This document shows positions 40,069 through 53,400 of a stretch of DNA of 64,000 nucleotides, piece by piece (the first letter of the stretch is position 1; every line of letters starts with the position of its first letter). Under the pieces are notes generated by a model that worked only from the letters and a program-made list of their open reading frames with translations, was not told the DNA's origin and searched no databases. This stretch comes from Crambe crambe (Eukaryota > Porifera > Demospongiae > Poecilosclerida > Crambeidae). The DNA lies in contig OZ004596.1 of the NCBI GenBank assembly GCA_963924555.1, forward strand, positions 3,482,139-3,546,138, in the 5' to 3' direction. The translations under genes and the position numbers were made by a program.

Positions 40069-40338
40069 ATGACTGAACGTAAAGCAGTGATCAAAAATGC
40101 TGATATGAGTGAAGATATGCAAACTGATGCAATTGAATGTGCTACACAAGCAATGGAGAAGTTCAACATTGAGAAAGACATTGCTGCATACATTAAGAAG
40201 GAATTCGATAAGAAGTATAATCCCACATGGCACTGCATAGTTGGTAGAAATTTTGGATCTTATGTTACCCACGAAACCAAGCACTTTATTTACTTCTACT
40301 TGGGACAAGTTGCTGTGCTACTATTCAAGTCTGGTTGA
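40069..40338 (+). CDS. DYNLL: Dynein light chain LC8
   Basis: LC8 is a dimeric hub protein of dynein and many other complexes. A single coding exon gives 89 residues, the exact family length. The sequence is nearly invariant: [18 protein letters not shown] at the start, then [20 protein letters not shown] and the end [12 protein letters not shown] 51-bp intron lies in the 5' UTR, immediately upstream. The DYNLL1/2 distinction does not apply outside vertebrates. Confidence 0.97.
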   Translation: MTERKAVIKNADMSEDMQTDAIECATQAMEKFNIEKDIAAYIKKEFDKKYNPTWHCIVGRNFGSYVTHETKHFIYFYLGQVAVLLFKSG

Positions 40339-40635
40339 ACCTTGTCAAAAACTTGCATAACTTGCCACACACTTTATATTCGGCGTTTTATTATTTATTA
40401 TTAAGCTCTCTTTTATTCTAGCATTAACAAAAATTAATGACACTGGTGGATATGATCAATGAAAAAATTTTCTATGATCTACTATAGTTAGTTATTAGCT
40501 AGCTAGCTATATCAAATTTTTTTTATGGTTTCTTGTGAGATGTCTGGTAAAGAGCGTCTCATTTCTAACTTGCCTCTATAAAACCCAGCCCCTGCTCTAG
40601 CTCTGTTATCAGATATTCATCGCCTCAAACCACAA

Positions 40636-42091
40636 ATGGGAGGGTTATTATCCAGTACTCCCAGTGAGAAAGACCGAGCAATGGCAGATCTTATTGTGCC
40701 AGCAACTTTGGAAAAGAATCTAGCCTTAGGGGACGGTAGCACAGAGGCTGGTTTCCCTATAGATAGAGCTCTGCAGTTTGATCAAAATGAGGTGCCTAAT
40801 CTCTACACCTCCTTGGGAGGTGAACTGAAATTTGCTTTTCAAGAACATGGTGTCGCTTACAACGAGAAAGATGCCACTGATTGCTTAGTTGAAGCAACTG
40901 TTCAATTAGAAGAAGGAACAAACTTCTCAGTGAAGGTGGATCCAAAGCCTGTCCAGATGTGGGGAGTGAACTTTGCTGGGAGAGTGTTAATCAAGCATGA
41001 GAGTGGAGAGGAAAGGGTGATTTACCTTCCTGGCACAAGAACTTATGACCCTGCTGGAATAACTGGTGAGTGATCAGAGCCTGGATCCTGTTCCATGCTT
41101 GTCATGTTTCCAACTAATTAACACACTTGAGATTATAGATGTGTTTATTGCTGATGCTCAGTATAGATCAGCAAGCTTTCAGGAACTTAATGTTTATAAA
41201 CAACGTCAACCGGTGTAACCTAGTAGTACCTATTCAGAGATACATTAACTTGGTTCCTCTTTTCCTTTATGGCTCAGATGATTAGTAGAGCGACACCCTG
41301 TGAGAAAGCAGGGCTGCCAACAGTGTGTAACCTGCAAAGTGTGTCTGGCAGGATGTCCCGTGCTATTGTCTGATCATGACCTCCCCTTATGAATGCTAAT
41401 AGCAGAAGACACATACATAATTCAGTGTTGATTCCTGGCCCTCTGAATGTGTCATTCTCACCTAAGCATAAACCTGACAAAAGGATGGGTCCCAAGTGTG
41501 TCCCATTATTCAGAGGTTTCACTGTGTGCCGCTCAGTGGATCACTGACTTATTGTGTATCCCAGGTTATACTGTCATGTTCTTTATACTGACCATCTCAT
41601 TACAACCAATTTGTATTTTTCAATTTTCAACAAGTACTGTATGCTTGCATCCAGGTGATCCTCATGCCAGTGAACGCATTGGACCCAGCTGCTCTCGTAC
41701 ACAGACTGGCATATCAGTGGCTGAAATAATGGCTGCCCTCAAGGGAGCCAACTTGAGCCAAATCACCAAAATGCAAGATGCACTCAGGGCCCTGATCAAA
41801 CGTTACCACGGACGAGAAGTCTTATTTGACTGGATGAAACTTCAAATTGAAGAGGCAATTTTTAAGAATCACGATGTCACTCCTTACCCAGAGTACATCA
41901 AAGCTCTTATAAGAAGTGGGAAGCTTGACTTGAGTGATTCAAGGCAGCATACAAAAGCTTACTTGGAATCGTACAACCAAAGATTGGCCCACCCACCTGT
42001 CCAATACTACCAGAAAGTAGCAAAGAAAGACAAAGTGGAAGAACTCTTGACTAGTGAAGAATTGGCATCATTTAAGAAGATAATTGAGTGA
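40636..42091 (+). CDS. Unrecognised two-exon protein, 288 residues
   Basis: I do not recognise this family. Two exons (40636-41065 and 41655-42091) join in phase (ACT G|GT) and the stop is followed at once by AATAAA (42092-42097). The first half looks like a beta-rich domain: LYTSLGGELKFAF, CLVEATVQLEEGTNFSVKV, then WGVNFAGRVLIKHESGEERV and YLPGTRTYDPAG. The second half looks helical and charged: ISVAEIMAALKGANLS, RALIKRYHGREVLFDWMKL and a Lys/Glu-rich end. No signal peptide or membrane segment is visible. Codon use and splice sites look normal, so I treat it as a real gene. The neighbours (LC8, GATAD2) give no functional hint. The intron holds a dispersed-repeat copy. Confidence 0.8.
41455..41524 (-). 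repeat. Inverted copy of the dispersed CAGTGAAACCTC repeat
   Basis: Read on the minus strand from 41524, the segment starts CAGTGAAACCTC and matches the copy at 27583 for about 50 bp. It lies in the intron of the unrecognised gene. The element may extend left to about 41280, but I could not define that end. Confidence 0.6.
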
Positions 42092-42167
42092 AATAAACCA
42101 ACATCCAACCAACCTAGAGAATTGCAGCTTATTTTTTTATTCAAGTTAAATTGACAATGGATTTATT
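42092..42167. terminator. Poly(A) signals between convergent genes
   Basis: AATAAA at 42092-42097 serves the plus-strand gene ending at 42091. TTTATT at 42136-42141 and 42162-42167 are minus-strand AATAAA signals for GATAD2, whose stop codon is at 42298. Confidence 0.5.
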
Positions 42168-42297
42168 TTTATACCTTTGATTGAAATTGTATGATAAATT
42201 ATAATTGTAATGATGCATACAATGATGATGCGATGATAGTTAAGAATAGGAATAGTGGAGCATACACAGCAACAGTAGAGTAGAGAGGGATTACTGA

Positions 42298-45106
42298 TTA
42301 TTCACTATCAACAGAGGAAGCACTGAGTAACCTCTTGTGTTTTGGTGTTCCTTTCCTCCTACTCTTGGTTTTCTGGCCATGTGACTCAATTACTCCAGCT
42401 GAAGCAGGAGAAGAGGGACTAGTCACCTCTCTGCTTGCATTCTCACATTTGTTTTCACTTCCTTCACCTTTAGTGACTACCAGCTGTTCCTGTTCCTGGC
42501 ACTCCTGCCTCTGCTCGTCCAATTTCCGCTTGATTAATTGCCTGCTCAATCTATTGAGGGTCAGATCCAAAACAGAACCAGGCTTGTAGACTTTGCTAGG
42601 TGGTGCACTACCAGAAGGTTCCTTCCTCTTCATCCCTACCTCTTCTTTAACTCCTACTTGTTCAACTTCCGATTTGTGGCCCAAGATACTTGGAATCACT
42701 ACAGTGCGTTGCTGGTTTGATATGCTTCCAGATAGTTTTCTGTTTGAAGCGGAAGACTTTATTGTTTTGTCCCTGCCCGCCAGAGCCTGTACTCTGTTGG
42801 AGACTTGGCTATTCAGGACCACTTGGTTGACATGGCCTACTGCATTGCTCATCTGCTGACCAGAATTGCTGTTGGCCAGTTGACTTGTCAATGGAGGGGG
42901 ACTTTCACTAGCTTTCTTTTCCAGAACAATAATCTGTTTACGAGCCTCTTCACATTCCATACTGAATTTTTCTTCTTCTTTCTTGATGGACTCCAATAGT
43001 TCCTTCAGCTGATTGCCAAGCTTGGAGCGCTGTAAAATCTTTAAGTTTTGAAAATCACATGCTTCGCAGAGCAGCAGTTGTTTGGAGTTGCTTTTGCGAA
43101 TTTGCCATGCAGAGGCAAAGTCACAGCCACACTGATTGCACACTGGCTTCACTTTGGAACTGCTCTTATCCTGAAAACCTTTAGAGTTCGAGTCAAAGTG
43201 ATGCATTACTGCCTCCAACCCAAAATTACGTACAAAGCTGCTGTCATAAACAGGAATGAGTGGCCAAACCTGACGAAATGTCTTTGGGTAAGGAGCGATG
43301 ACCATTTTACGTTCAACTTGCTTTTGGAAGCTTTTCTTGGCTTGGGTTTGCTTCAAAATGTACTCCCTGTAGCGCCTGGAATTTTCTGCTGCTTGTATAG
43401 AGTAATTCTTCTGGTCGCCACTGCTAAAAGTTGAGAGACTGCTAGGCAGGAGAGTGGAAGATATGGTGGGGACTTGGATGGACCCATTGGTGGTGCCAAC
43501 GCGAGTCCGTGTGGAAGTAGACGAGAGAAGAGGGGGAGGGTTTTTGTGTACAGGCGAGTCAGAAATGGTGATAATTTCGTGTGAAGATTTGTTTGTGGTT
43601 ATCAACTTGGGCCTTATCTGAGGAATGTTGACTATTTTGTCACTGTAAATATGTTTTGGGGAACTATTAGAGGAAGAGATTGAAGTTAAGCCTGGGACAG
43701 GAGGCGTGGTCACTGGTGCCAATTTGGCCATTGCGCCAGCTGCTTTGCTGCTTGGGTGCAGTCTTTCAGAGCAAGAGTTCAGTGCCTGGTCTACTGCAAT
43801 GTTGTCCACAAGCTGTTGCAACCTAGATGATATACCAGTGGATATATTAGACGATGATGATGACCTGGCTGCTTGGTTACCGGGCACTACTACAATGCTA
43901 TGCTTAGGCTGGGCTGGCCGGATGAGATTTGGGGAGTTACGGCCACTGCCGCTACCCGAAGAGCGACCACTTGTCTTATTCAGAGCACTGCCCTGAATAG
44001 AAGAAGTAGTTTTACTGGACGATACAGCACCTTGAAGGCCGTGAATAGTCTTCAATACTGATAGTTTCTTTTCTTCCTTTTGTAATAACTCCTTCAGTGC
44101 TTGCACATTTGTGCCAGCTTGTTCTGTGTTTGAGTCATTGGGTACTTTGCAGTGGGCACTATTTGAAACCTTGTTCATGTTAGTAGTAAGGATGAGACTG
44201 CTACTGTCAGGACTGGGTGTACTATCTTCATCAGAAACGATTATCACTTCAGATGACCTGTAAAACCATAGCATACAGTAGGTTGCTTTCCATTTAATGC
44301 ACAGCAACACAGTCCCAAACAAAGGTGATTACAGCAGTTTAAAAAAATGCTCAACCACACTATAAAAAAGTGTTCTAATCTGTACTAATAAAGCACATAC
44401 ACACATGATCACTAGCTAGTGTGTATGAATTAAAGATAATTGGCTTACTTTGTACTATTGTCTACTGCAGTATTTGATGTGGTGTAGCCTACAGAAGGAA
44501 GGGTAGATAGTGCATCATAATTGTTGTTACTTGGAATCCCTTCAGTAGAACTGGCCTGCAAAAGCAATAATTTCAGTTTCAAATAGTAGTTTTGAGTTAC
44601 GTACAGCAAAGCTTATACCTACAACAAGAGGCAAGGTCATCTTATTGGGTCAAAGACATGTGCTAGACCCTTAACGGAAAGGTGATCTCAATGGACGGTT
44701 GACTAGCTATTGAGGTTATGCATATGCAGTAATCCTCTGTGTGACATGAACATGCACACAACCATGCGTACTAGTCGACCCTTAATCAATAAGGAAAGAA
44801 AACTGTCTGATATGTCGAAAGATAGGATAAGGGCCTAGGGCTCTCCAATAACCATTCTAACTGTGTCAACTAAAGTTTGATGATCCTTTACCAGTTGATT
44901 CTAGCGCACACCTGGAACAATGAACCTAAGACTTTGATCCTACCACTTGTTACTCTATAACCCCCTCCCCCCACAGTACATACCTGTTGCCTAGCCTCGA
45001 GGTTAATTTGAATCACCTTTTGCCAACACAGGTCAGAGTCTGACTTAGTGGCAGGAGCAGCAGGGTTCTCGCAGGTTGTTCCACTACTGGACACCACCTT
45101 AGACAT
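42298..45106 (-). CDS. GATAD2: GATAD2/p66 subunit of NuRD
   Basis: p66 bridges MBD2/3 and CHD4 in the NuRD chromatin-remodelling complex. Three coding minus-strand exons (44984-45106, 44449-44555, 42298-44257) encode 729 residues. The MBD-binding coiled coil is ALKELLQKEEKKLSVLKTI, matching KNEEMKLVLLKKL of vertebrates. The single GATA-type finger starts CNQCGCDFASAW and ends LLLCEAC, followed by a helix rich in K and E. The rest is Ser/Thr-rich and low complexity. The ATG follows directly after a cag acceptor, so a non-coding first exon lies upstream; a donor at about 47363 (CACAAA|gtgagt) is a candidate. The gene converges on the unrecognised gene with 206 bp between stops. Confidence 0.9.
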
Positions 45107-48048
45107 CTGACAGATCACACACTAGCTAAAACACTTGAGCAACTCTCCCTACCAAAACAAACAAACAAACAAACAAATAAACAAAAAAATAAACTTGGAA
45201 TGTCATTTCTGACCATGGTGACAAGCCCAAACTACAATAGCCATGGTTGATTATTGGACAGCCATGGTTGATTATTGGACAGGTAGCCATGGTTGATTAT
45301 TGGACAGGAATACATGAAAAAGGACTGTAGAAACCCTGTTTTCTTTCAACTACGGGAAAGTACAATAACACACCATATAAAAACATTGCATTGTAATGGC
45401 ATTTCTCCGAACATTCCCCCAAGGAGCCAGTATATTACCTCACAGCTTTAATTTCAATATACCTATTATTGCAGGTGAAACCCACCATATTGCAGGTAAA
45501 AGCCACCATAGCTACATAATATTGTGCAATACACATGCAGACACAAGGAAGAAGATATTGCATTTTCCATCACCATGCAATACTCCCCTAATTATCATAG
45601 GAGGTGGGACAGCCAGACAAACCAATGCACACAGTACACTAACGCTTGATACACAAAAGGCTGCACCACTTAAATAGCAGCTGCACTATGGTACAAAGAC
45701 AAACTTTAAATACAGCAAAGAAAAACCAGGGTATTGTGAAGGATGGAAGGAAATCAATGCCAATGCGAACAATGAAGACAAAGTAAGGTGTACCTTTCTT
45801 CTACAAAACTTGCAAGTAGTCAGTGAGGTGTAGAGTAGGAACAGATTATATTATGGATGGAGCGTGACCGATAAATGTAATGGAGAACCAGCAGTTATAA
45901 AATCAAAGGTTCAGACAGTACACTGAAAAAAAAAAACAACAACAAAAAACAACAACAAACAAACAAAAACAACAACAACAAAAAACTAAACAAAAAACCA
46001 CCTCATCCACATTTTCAGAGATGATACACCCCCTTGGGTTCACACAGGCATACAGTCATTCCAAAAAGAAGGGAGGGGACTCTAAAGAAGTTGAATTGAG
46101 GCAAATGTCACTAGAACAGGTGATGTCACTAGAACAGGTGATGGCTCCGGAGTGGTGAGGACACTATAGCTACATCAGAACAAAACACATGACTTGCCCC
46201 CAAAAATTCATTTAGTGGGCATTATGTGGCTTCTTGGCACTCTCACCAAAAGGCTTCAGGTCGCTACATTCCTCAAGTCAAGGCCCAAGGTCAAGGATCA
46301 CCCTAGTTGCACCTATCAAAGACACACCATATGAACATCTCCCCCCTACTACACGCCTACATGTGACATAATAATTCAAGGGGCTGAGCCTTGTCCAATG
46401 GTATGCTAATTGGATGGGGGCTTACATTCAACACTACATCTGCCATTCATAGCCACCAATATATATATATTATACAAGCAAGCCAGCCAGCCAGCCAGCA
46501 ACGCACCTCAAGTTCGAAGTCTGTTCTAGCTAACAGAGAGTACAATTAAACAGATCCTTGGATCCAGGCAACTAAACTGAGTAACCTTTTCAAGGAACTA
46601 TATTCTTTGACTCTCTGAGCACTGAACTGAACCCAGTTAGTAGTGAGATCGAGTACACCTCCATCCCTTATAGATTGATATCTTATCTCAGGTCGTGATA
46701 TTACGGGGGTGGGAGGAATAAAACTTGGGGTGGGGGAGGGACCCACAAATGGATAGCTGATATTTTACTAAAGGTGTCAAAGTCATGTGTAGGCATAGTG
46801 CAAACATCATTACACCAGTCACACACTCAAAAGTACCAAATTCACAGAAGTGACTGGAGGAGGGTTGTTTAGACAAAGGCAAATCCAAGGAAACACCGTA
46901 TGAAAGGCAAGTGATCTATAAAAACTTCATGCCCTTATGCTATATTGCCTTCTATGGTCAATCTTTCCCCCAAAAAATCACCATGGCATTTTTGGATACA
47001 ACTATGCCTTAACAACTTAGTGTATAATCCTTTATACTGTCCACTCACTAGCTGATGATCATTGGACTCCTCTCTTGGGTGTGGCTCGCCAAAGGCTAAG
47101 GATCAAAAAAGATAATTGACAATAACACCAAAATTATCAGGCGCGAAAATAAAACATCACGAATTTTTAACTATCACATGCACAAAAATTACAATTCTAG
47201 CTTGATATAGTTAGCGAGCGAGCTAAGTGCCCAGCTACGGGGTAGGTGGCCGACCCAGAGAAGACGGTATTGTCAGAAAGCCAGTGTTGATGAAGGAGCT
47301 AAGATATGGAGATCTACCCACACCATTGAAATATTAAAAGTGGCAGAAAAAATTTAACTCACTTTGTGAATGCCTGTAGATATGCGTTCTTTGGTCCTGC
47401 GTTATTCGAGATACAGCGCGCTATAATACTGCTGTCTGCCCTTCCCTACCACATGTAACAGAAGCACCCAATCAGCTATCAGCATTATGCAAAAGTGGTC
47501 AAACAGGTCAAACCAGTCAAACCAGTTTCAGCTGTACTGCACATGTGAGCATACACTGAAGTGTGCCATATTTGGAAACAGGAAGCTCCAGGACATTATT
47601 ACAGTAATTTTGCAAAACCAGTGATGCAACCTGTCAGCATGTCAAGAAGTCATGTGATTTTCCAACTATGCTGAAATCCCCTGCTCACTTAAAGGTGTCC
47701 CCTTTTAGTGAATTTGGGTATGTCGAAATGGGAATTCATAATAGTGCAGTACATACACAGGTCAATCACCACTGTGTGGCAATGAAGGTTTTGATGTCAC
47801 CATAATATGAAGTGTTTCAATTATAGGATCTACATGTAATTTTATTAATGAGTCGATAGCCAAGTGACCGTTTTCATATTATTATAGTACAGTGGTATGA
47901 AAAATTAGTAGTGAAATGAAATAGAAGGCTAGCATGAATGAGAGAGAGAAATCCTGTATATCTACCATCACCACAAAACAGTGTGAGGGAAAAAAACGCA
48001 ATCACACAAACATGATTAATGAGAGAGAAGAATGGTGTCGCTAGGATA
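45107..48048. other. Intergenic stretch without a convincing gene
   Basis: About 2.9 kb between GATAD2 and MAU2. I see a 23-bp unit (agccatggttgattattgg core) three times at 45239-45307, A/CAA-rich low complexity at 45928-45992, an AT run followed by (CCAG)n at 46458-46500, a possible minus-strand 5' UTR exon of GATAD2 near 47364-47410, and a minus-strand poly(A) signal for MAU2 at 47841-47846. Open frames here are short and lack family similarity. Confidence 0.6.
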
Positions 48049-50377
48049 CTAATGTGGATTAAAGTGTCTCAGTGGGGAGCCATTGGGATTAGCTTGTCCT
48101 GATAAACCACTAGCCAAGTTGGCTCCATTAGGCATTGCACCTTGTCCAAATGCCCCAACGGGATAATGATTCATCTGGGGCCTCATCAGTCCTGGCCTCT
48201 GAGGCACTTCCAAGGATCCTAATCTGTCGTGCCCTGAACTTGATCCCACATTCTGATATGCCGGTCTCATATGCGTCAACAGAGGCATTTGGGGTGATTT
48301 ACCGGGCACATCCATTCCTACCGCTTGGTTCACTGCATAATAACCTCCTCTAGTGGGTGCCATGTAAGGGATATTTGATGCCGGTTGAATCAAATTCGGA
48401 GAAGGATGCATTCCGGTTGCCTGTTGCAGTAAATATTGTTTCTGCATTTGTGGCTGTTGGAGCAATAGCTGTTGCTGCTGCTGCTGTTGTTGCTGTCTGT
48501 GTAATTGTTGTTGCAAGCGGTTCTGGGATGCAAAGCGAGCTGCTTGGTGTTCCAACATGCTCTGGACTTTCTGTTGCTGCAGCTGCCGTTTCATCTCTTC
48601 ATCCTCCATTTGGTGCTGCTGCTTCTGCTGAGACATAACCAGCTGCTGATACTGCAAGCTTTCACTCCCTTTCTGAGAGAGTGTTGCTTGTTGAGGATTA
48701 CTCAAAAAATTTGCTGCTGCAGAGGGCAGGGGGCTCTTATTGGAGTGCATAAGATGAGACTGTTGCTGGAATTGTTGCTGTTGTTGTTGCTGAATGTTCC
48801 TTCTCCTTTGGTCTGTGTGAGGAGGCTGGGAGTGGAGTGGAGGAGATGCTTGCTGCTGCTGGATAAAGGATTGATTGTGCACAAGAGGGGAGTTGGGACT
48901 GGATTGCTGAGGTTGTTGCATCACACCTCGAGCGCCTGGACTCACACCACTACTGCTGCTTGCAGTCCCAATAGCGTGTGGTGATAGCTCAGACTGAATC
49001 AGAGAAGGGTTCACAGGACTTCTACTGTTATGAATAGAACCAGAAGGATTTAGCATGGGATCAACACGACTTCTCTTAGGAGGAGGCTGATGAGCTATTA
49101 AAGGATCTTCAGGACTTCTATTCTTATGGACAGCATTGCTCGACTGCTGAAAAGATGCAGGGCTATAAGCACTCCTATTAGAACTGGATGGCTGTTGAGG
49201 ATGAAGTACTATAGGATCTACAGGACTTCTGTTGTGGATGGCACTGCTTGACTGTTGAACTAATGCAGGTTTGTTGTAAAGACTTCTATTCTTGTGAATA
49301 GAATCGGATGGCTGCTGAGCTAATGCAGAGTCAAAGGGACTTCTACTCAAACTGGATGGATTTCTGCTCTTATGGACAGCACTGCTTGGATGCTGAACCA
49401 GAATAGGATCTGCAAGACTTCTGTTGTTATGGATGGCGCTGCTTGGTTGTTGAGGTGATGCAGAGTCAAACGGACCTCTGTTTTGTACAGCATTGAGTGA
49501 CTGAGCTTGCTGGAACTGGGCAGGAGTTGTGGTGTCATTTCTTTGATGGTGAGGATCATACTGGGAGAAAGGTGTTCTTTGCTGCTCCATATGTGAGGGC
49601 AAATGTGCTTGTTGGCTTGGGGGAGGAGTGCAGGAAGCAAAAGAAGAAGGGGGGTGATAAGGTGACAAGGTGTCCATCAGATTCTTCTGTTGGCCGAATG
49701 ATAATGAGCTCTCCAAAGGCTGAGTAGCTGAGGAAATACTGTGTGTTTGGTCCGGACCAAGTCCAGATTGTGGTGATGTGTAATGATTCTGAGATCCTTC
49801 AAGTAGTTCAGAATCTCTTTGGTCCAAAACCAGAGATGAAGATGAAGATGGGAATTTGTAGGTCATTTTTGTGGAAGTGGGTGTGGTGATCTTTGTTAGC
49901 TTTAGTTCAGGTGTTTTGACGGTGACAGGACTACCCTTGACTGTGGAGCTGCTACTATTATCATGCAACATTTTCCCCATGCTGTTGGCTTTATGGGTGT
50001 TGTTCAGCAAAAGAGAGTCATTGTGGACTTTATCCCTCACAGCCACCTTCAAAACATAAAATAAAGGTTGGTTATCAGTTACCAAATGAATCCCATCATT
50101 AGGCTGATTGGAGTACAGAGAGATACTTAATAGGATTGTTTATAGTGTGCACCTTGGCATGGTCTTCAACAGTGCTGGTTTTCCTTGCCGACATGTTCCA
50201 ATCAGCATCACCACCCTGTCCTGCAGGAGTTTTCCTCCAAATAGGTTCTGAAGCTTGTGATTTCTCCACTGGAGAGACAGGCCACTCCCCCACAGTCCAC
50301 TATGCATCCATACAACAAAGGAATAGTATTGTAATGAAACAACAGTGACCCTCCCCTATCATGCTAAAATAGCCCAG

Positions 50378-50410
<33 letters not shown>

Positions 50411-53400
50411 AATACGATGATTGATTGTCAACCAAATAAAATGTGAAGTCTACATACCTGAATCAGGTTGTGATATTTGGACTGTCGAGCATGAGATTGA
50501 TCTATGAAAAATAACCTTCAATATAATTTATATCTTATAATTCTGTGGTAGTTAGCATACACACTAAGGGTATTGCTTGTCGCATTATATTCACCGATCA
50601 CTACTCTCCAAACAGTGCACACCATATCTACAATACACATTTCCTATATATACCTAAACGGGCATGTCATCATGGTCCACCCAAAATGTGGCTGCCGGTA
50701 AGGAGAATATAATGAGACTACAACTATGCTTTAATCTTGTGTCACCATCACTTTGATCTATTATATTGCCTGGGCAACATATGTACACAAAGCATGACAG
50801 TGCTGGTAACTATTAAAACACATGAGAGTATAAACATAAAAGTAAAGTATACCAATTTGTATACAAAGCATCTGATACTGACCTGTTTGAATCTCACTGG
50901 CTGTGGCAAAGGATTGGTCTTTGAATGTTGTCTCCTTTTCCTGGTCGCTAGTCAAGTGGTACAGGTCTAAATAAACACAAAACTCATTTAGATAAGTATA
51001 CACATTAAAACAAAATGTACTCAAAGAGCTGTCTCTCCTCCCACTTAACACTCCCCAGACTCTCCCCTGTAAACTTCAGTTCTACTTACCACCTTATAAG
51101 GAAATGCACTAAGAAGAATTCTAAAATCCTGATAATAATGACTCAAATACTTTCATGATAAAGAGTAAGCCCCTCTTGCTTGTATTTCTATGGACATTAT
51201 TACCTAAGAGTAAGCCCCTCTCATATTACTTCTGTGCAGGATTAGTAGCCCTTACATAAGGGTAAGATCCTCTCATTACCATAACCACTATTTAGTTACT
51301 ATGAAAGTCCTTCCATACTAATCCAGGAAGGTGACTCACCCGTTACAATAAGAAGGACAAGCCCCCACATCATCTAGCAATTCCTTTTATCATTTTTCCC
51401 CAGGAAGGTTACACTCACTTCCATTGGTAACCCACCAGACAAATGTATAAACCCCTCATATTATAGTATCATCTTATTATACATGGGTCATTGACAAAGG
51501 GTGATTTCAATGGGTCACTCGCAACCAGAATTCAACCTCTTTCATTTCCATGCAAAGGATCCCACCTCCAGTAAATAAGTTACCTGCCAAAAGTGTGGCT
51601 GCCCATACTTGGAGCTTCTTATCTGGTATCTTTGAGGCCAGTTGCATGGCTGGGCTCACACTATCCATCGTCTCCTAAATAAGGTCAAGTAGAGTAGGAA
51701 AATGTAAAGACATATTAGGCAAAAGGTGCAGAGGTACAGCATATACGAAGCATTCATTTGAAATCCGAGAAATACTTGCTGTTGAAATGCTTACTTGAGT
51801 TTACAAACCACCCACACAGTTTATAGAGAACGGAATGACAGAGAGAGACATACTAACTATTGCAAGCTTTCACTATACATGGTAGCATAGGTAAAAGGTA
51901 GGCACAAGGTGTATTAAAGCAAGTAACATGTAAATATGACAGCACAGGTTACATGGTGTGTCAGCATGATACACCAATCAGGTGACAGATCTGAAGTGAT
52001 AAAAGAGACTTCTTGACCTTTTTTCCTGGAGGGGCACACAACAAACAAGTGTATTAACACTAAAGGAGGAAAAAGGGAAGCCTCCCCCCTGTCTGTCAAA
52101 GGAAAACCCTCAAATCCTTCACTACAAGTAAGGCCATATAATATAAAATGCTCCATGGCCACAGTAACTGTAGGTGGAGGAATGCTCCAATAAAGTCTTC
52201 ATCATAAATACAGGAAATCAGATTAAGGGGCAGGGCTGGGTTTATAAACAGTGTATGGAATCCCTCTCTCTGAGAAATATAAAACCAGTCATTCCAACTG
52301 CAACAATCCTAATACTATAGGACACTTTTCCATGTTTTATTAATCATATGACTTTGAAGAGGTGAGGTTCCACTGAATAAAAATCACTTATCCCAGTACG
52401 ATGTTTATCCAACCCTCCCACACGTCTGCCTTTACCACATCTAACACCACACACTATGTAATAATATCATGGAGGAACACACCCATAAAGCCCCCTACAT
52501 GTATGCTTAACATAGCACTGGCAAGAGGTCGAAAGAGAGAATAAATTTGGGGATGACAGGTAATTAAGGAGTACCTTTGTGTTCCCAATGGAGAGGAATA
52601 TCTGTCCCAAGACTATTAGGGAACAGGTGGTCAATCGGTTCAAATCACTCTTGTTTGATATGAGCAGTGTTTCACGAAGGTGACGCCTAGAAAGAAATAA
52701 CACATAATAACAACATGTACAAACACCTTCAAGTCTATTGAGAACTTAATTCAAAAAAGTTTCCTCCATTCATGAACAAACCATAAAGTACCCTTTGGGG
52801 GCAACAGTACTTCATTGTCAGCTCAGAGCTTCACCGTGATACACTCATAAAGGACTCACTTTGCCTCATGGAGCTTTAGCTGAATGAAGGAGTAGAGTCC
52901 CCTAACATAGTGGAGGGCAGCTCGCAGGCTCTGACAGCTATCTGTTGAATTGTCAGACTCGATGGACTTCATGAGAGCAGTCAGTTCAGTAGCACGAGAC
53001 TCTCCCAACTTCATGTAGGTCAGGGCTAGGTTCAGGGAGATGAATAAACGCAGCTCTCCACTGTTGGTGTGCTGTAAGAAAAAGTTCAATAAAAGTGCTG
53101 ATAGCCATAATACTGCATGCAGGAGAGTTCTAAAGATAGAGCTCAAAGTAATGTTTAACTTTCCAGCAGTACAAGTTTAGAAATGCATCTTTAGACCCAA
53201 TATAGACTGAGGAGATGCCATCGTTATTATTGCCTAGTACAGGAATATTATCACCCATTTTAGACCTGACTACATCCAATACTTGCTCTGAGGATAGAGA
53301 TGACTCAAATATGCATACGATTATGGGCGTGGGTATGTAGTGAAACCTTGCCTGCGATGATGCAAAGTGGGCCCGAATTAGATTAGATACACTAGGCGGG

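Noticed and set aside
42335..43996. Plus-strand open frames antisense to GATAD2
   Set aside because: Shadows of the long minus-strand exon, which has the GATA finger and coiled coil.
48135..49727. Plus-strand open frames rich in A, V or L opposite MAU2
   Set aside because: Antisense translation of CAG/CTG-rich polyQ sequence.
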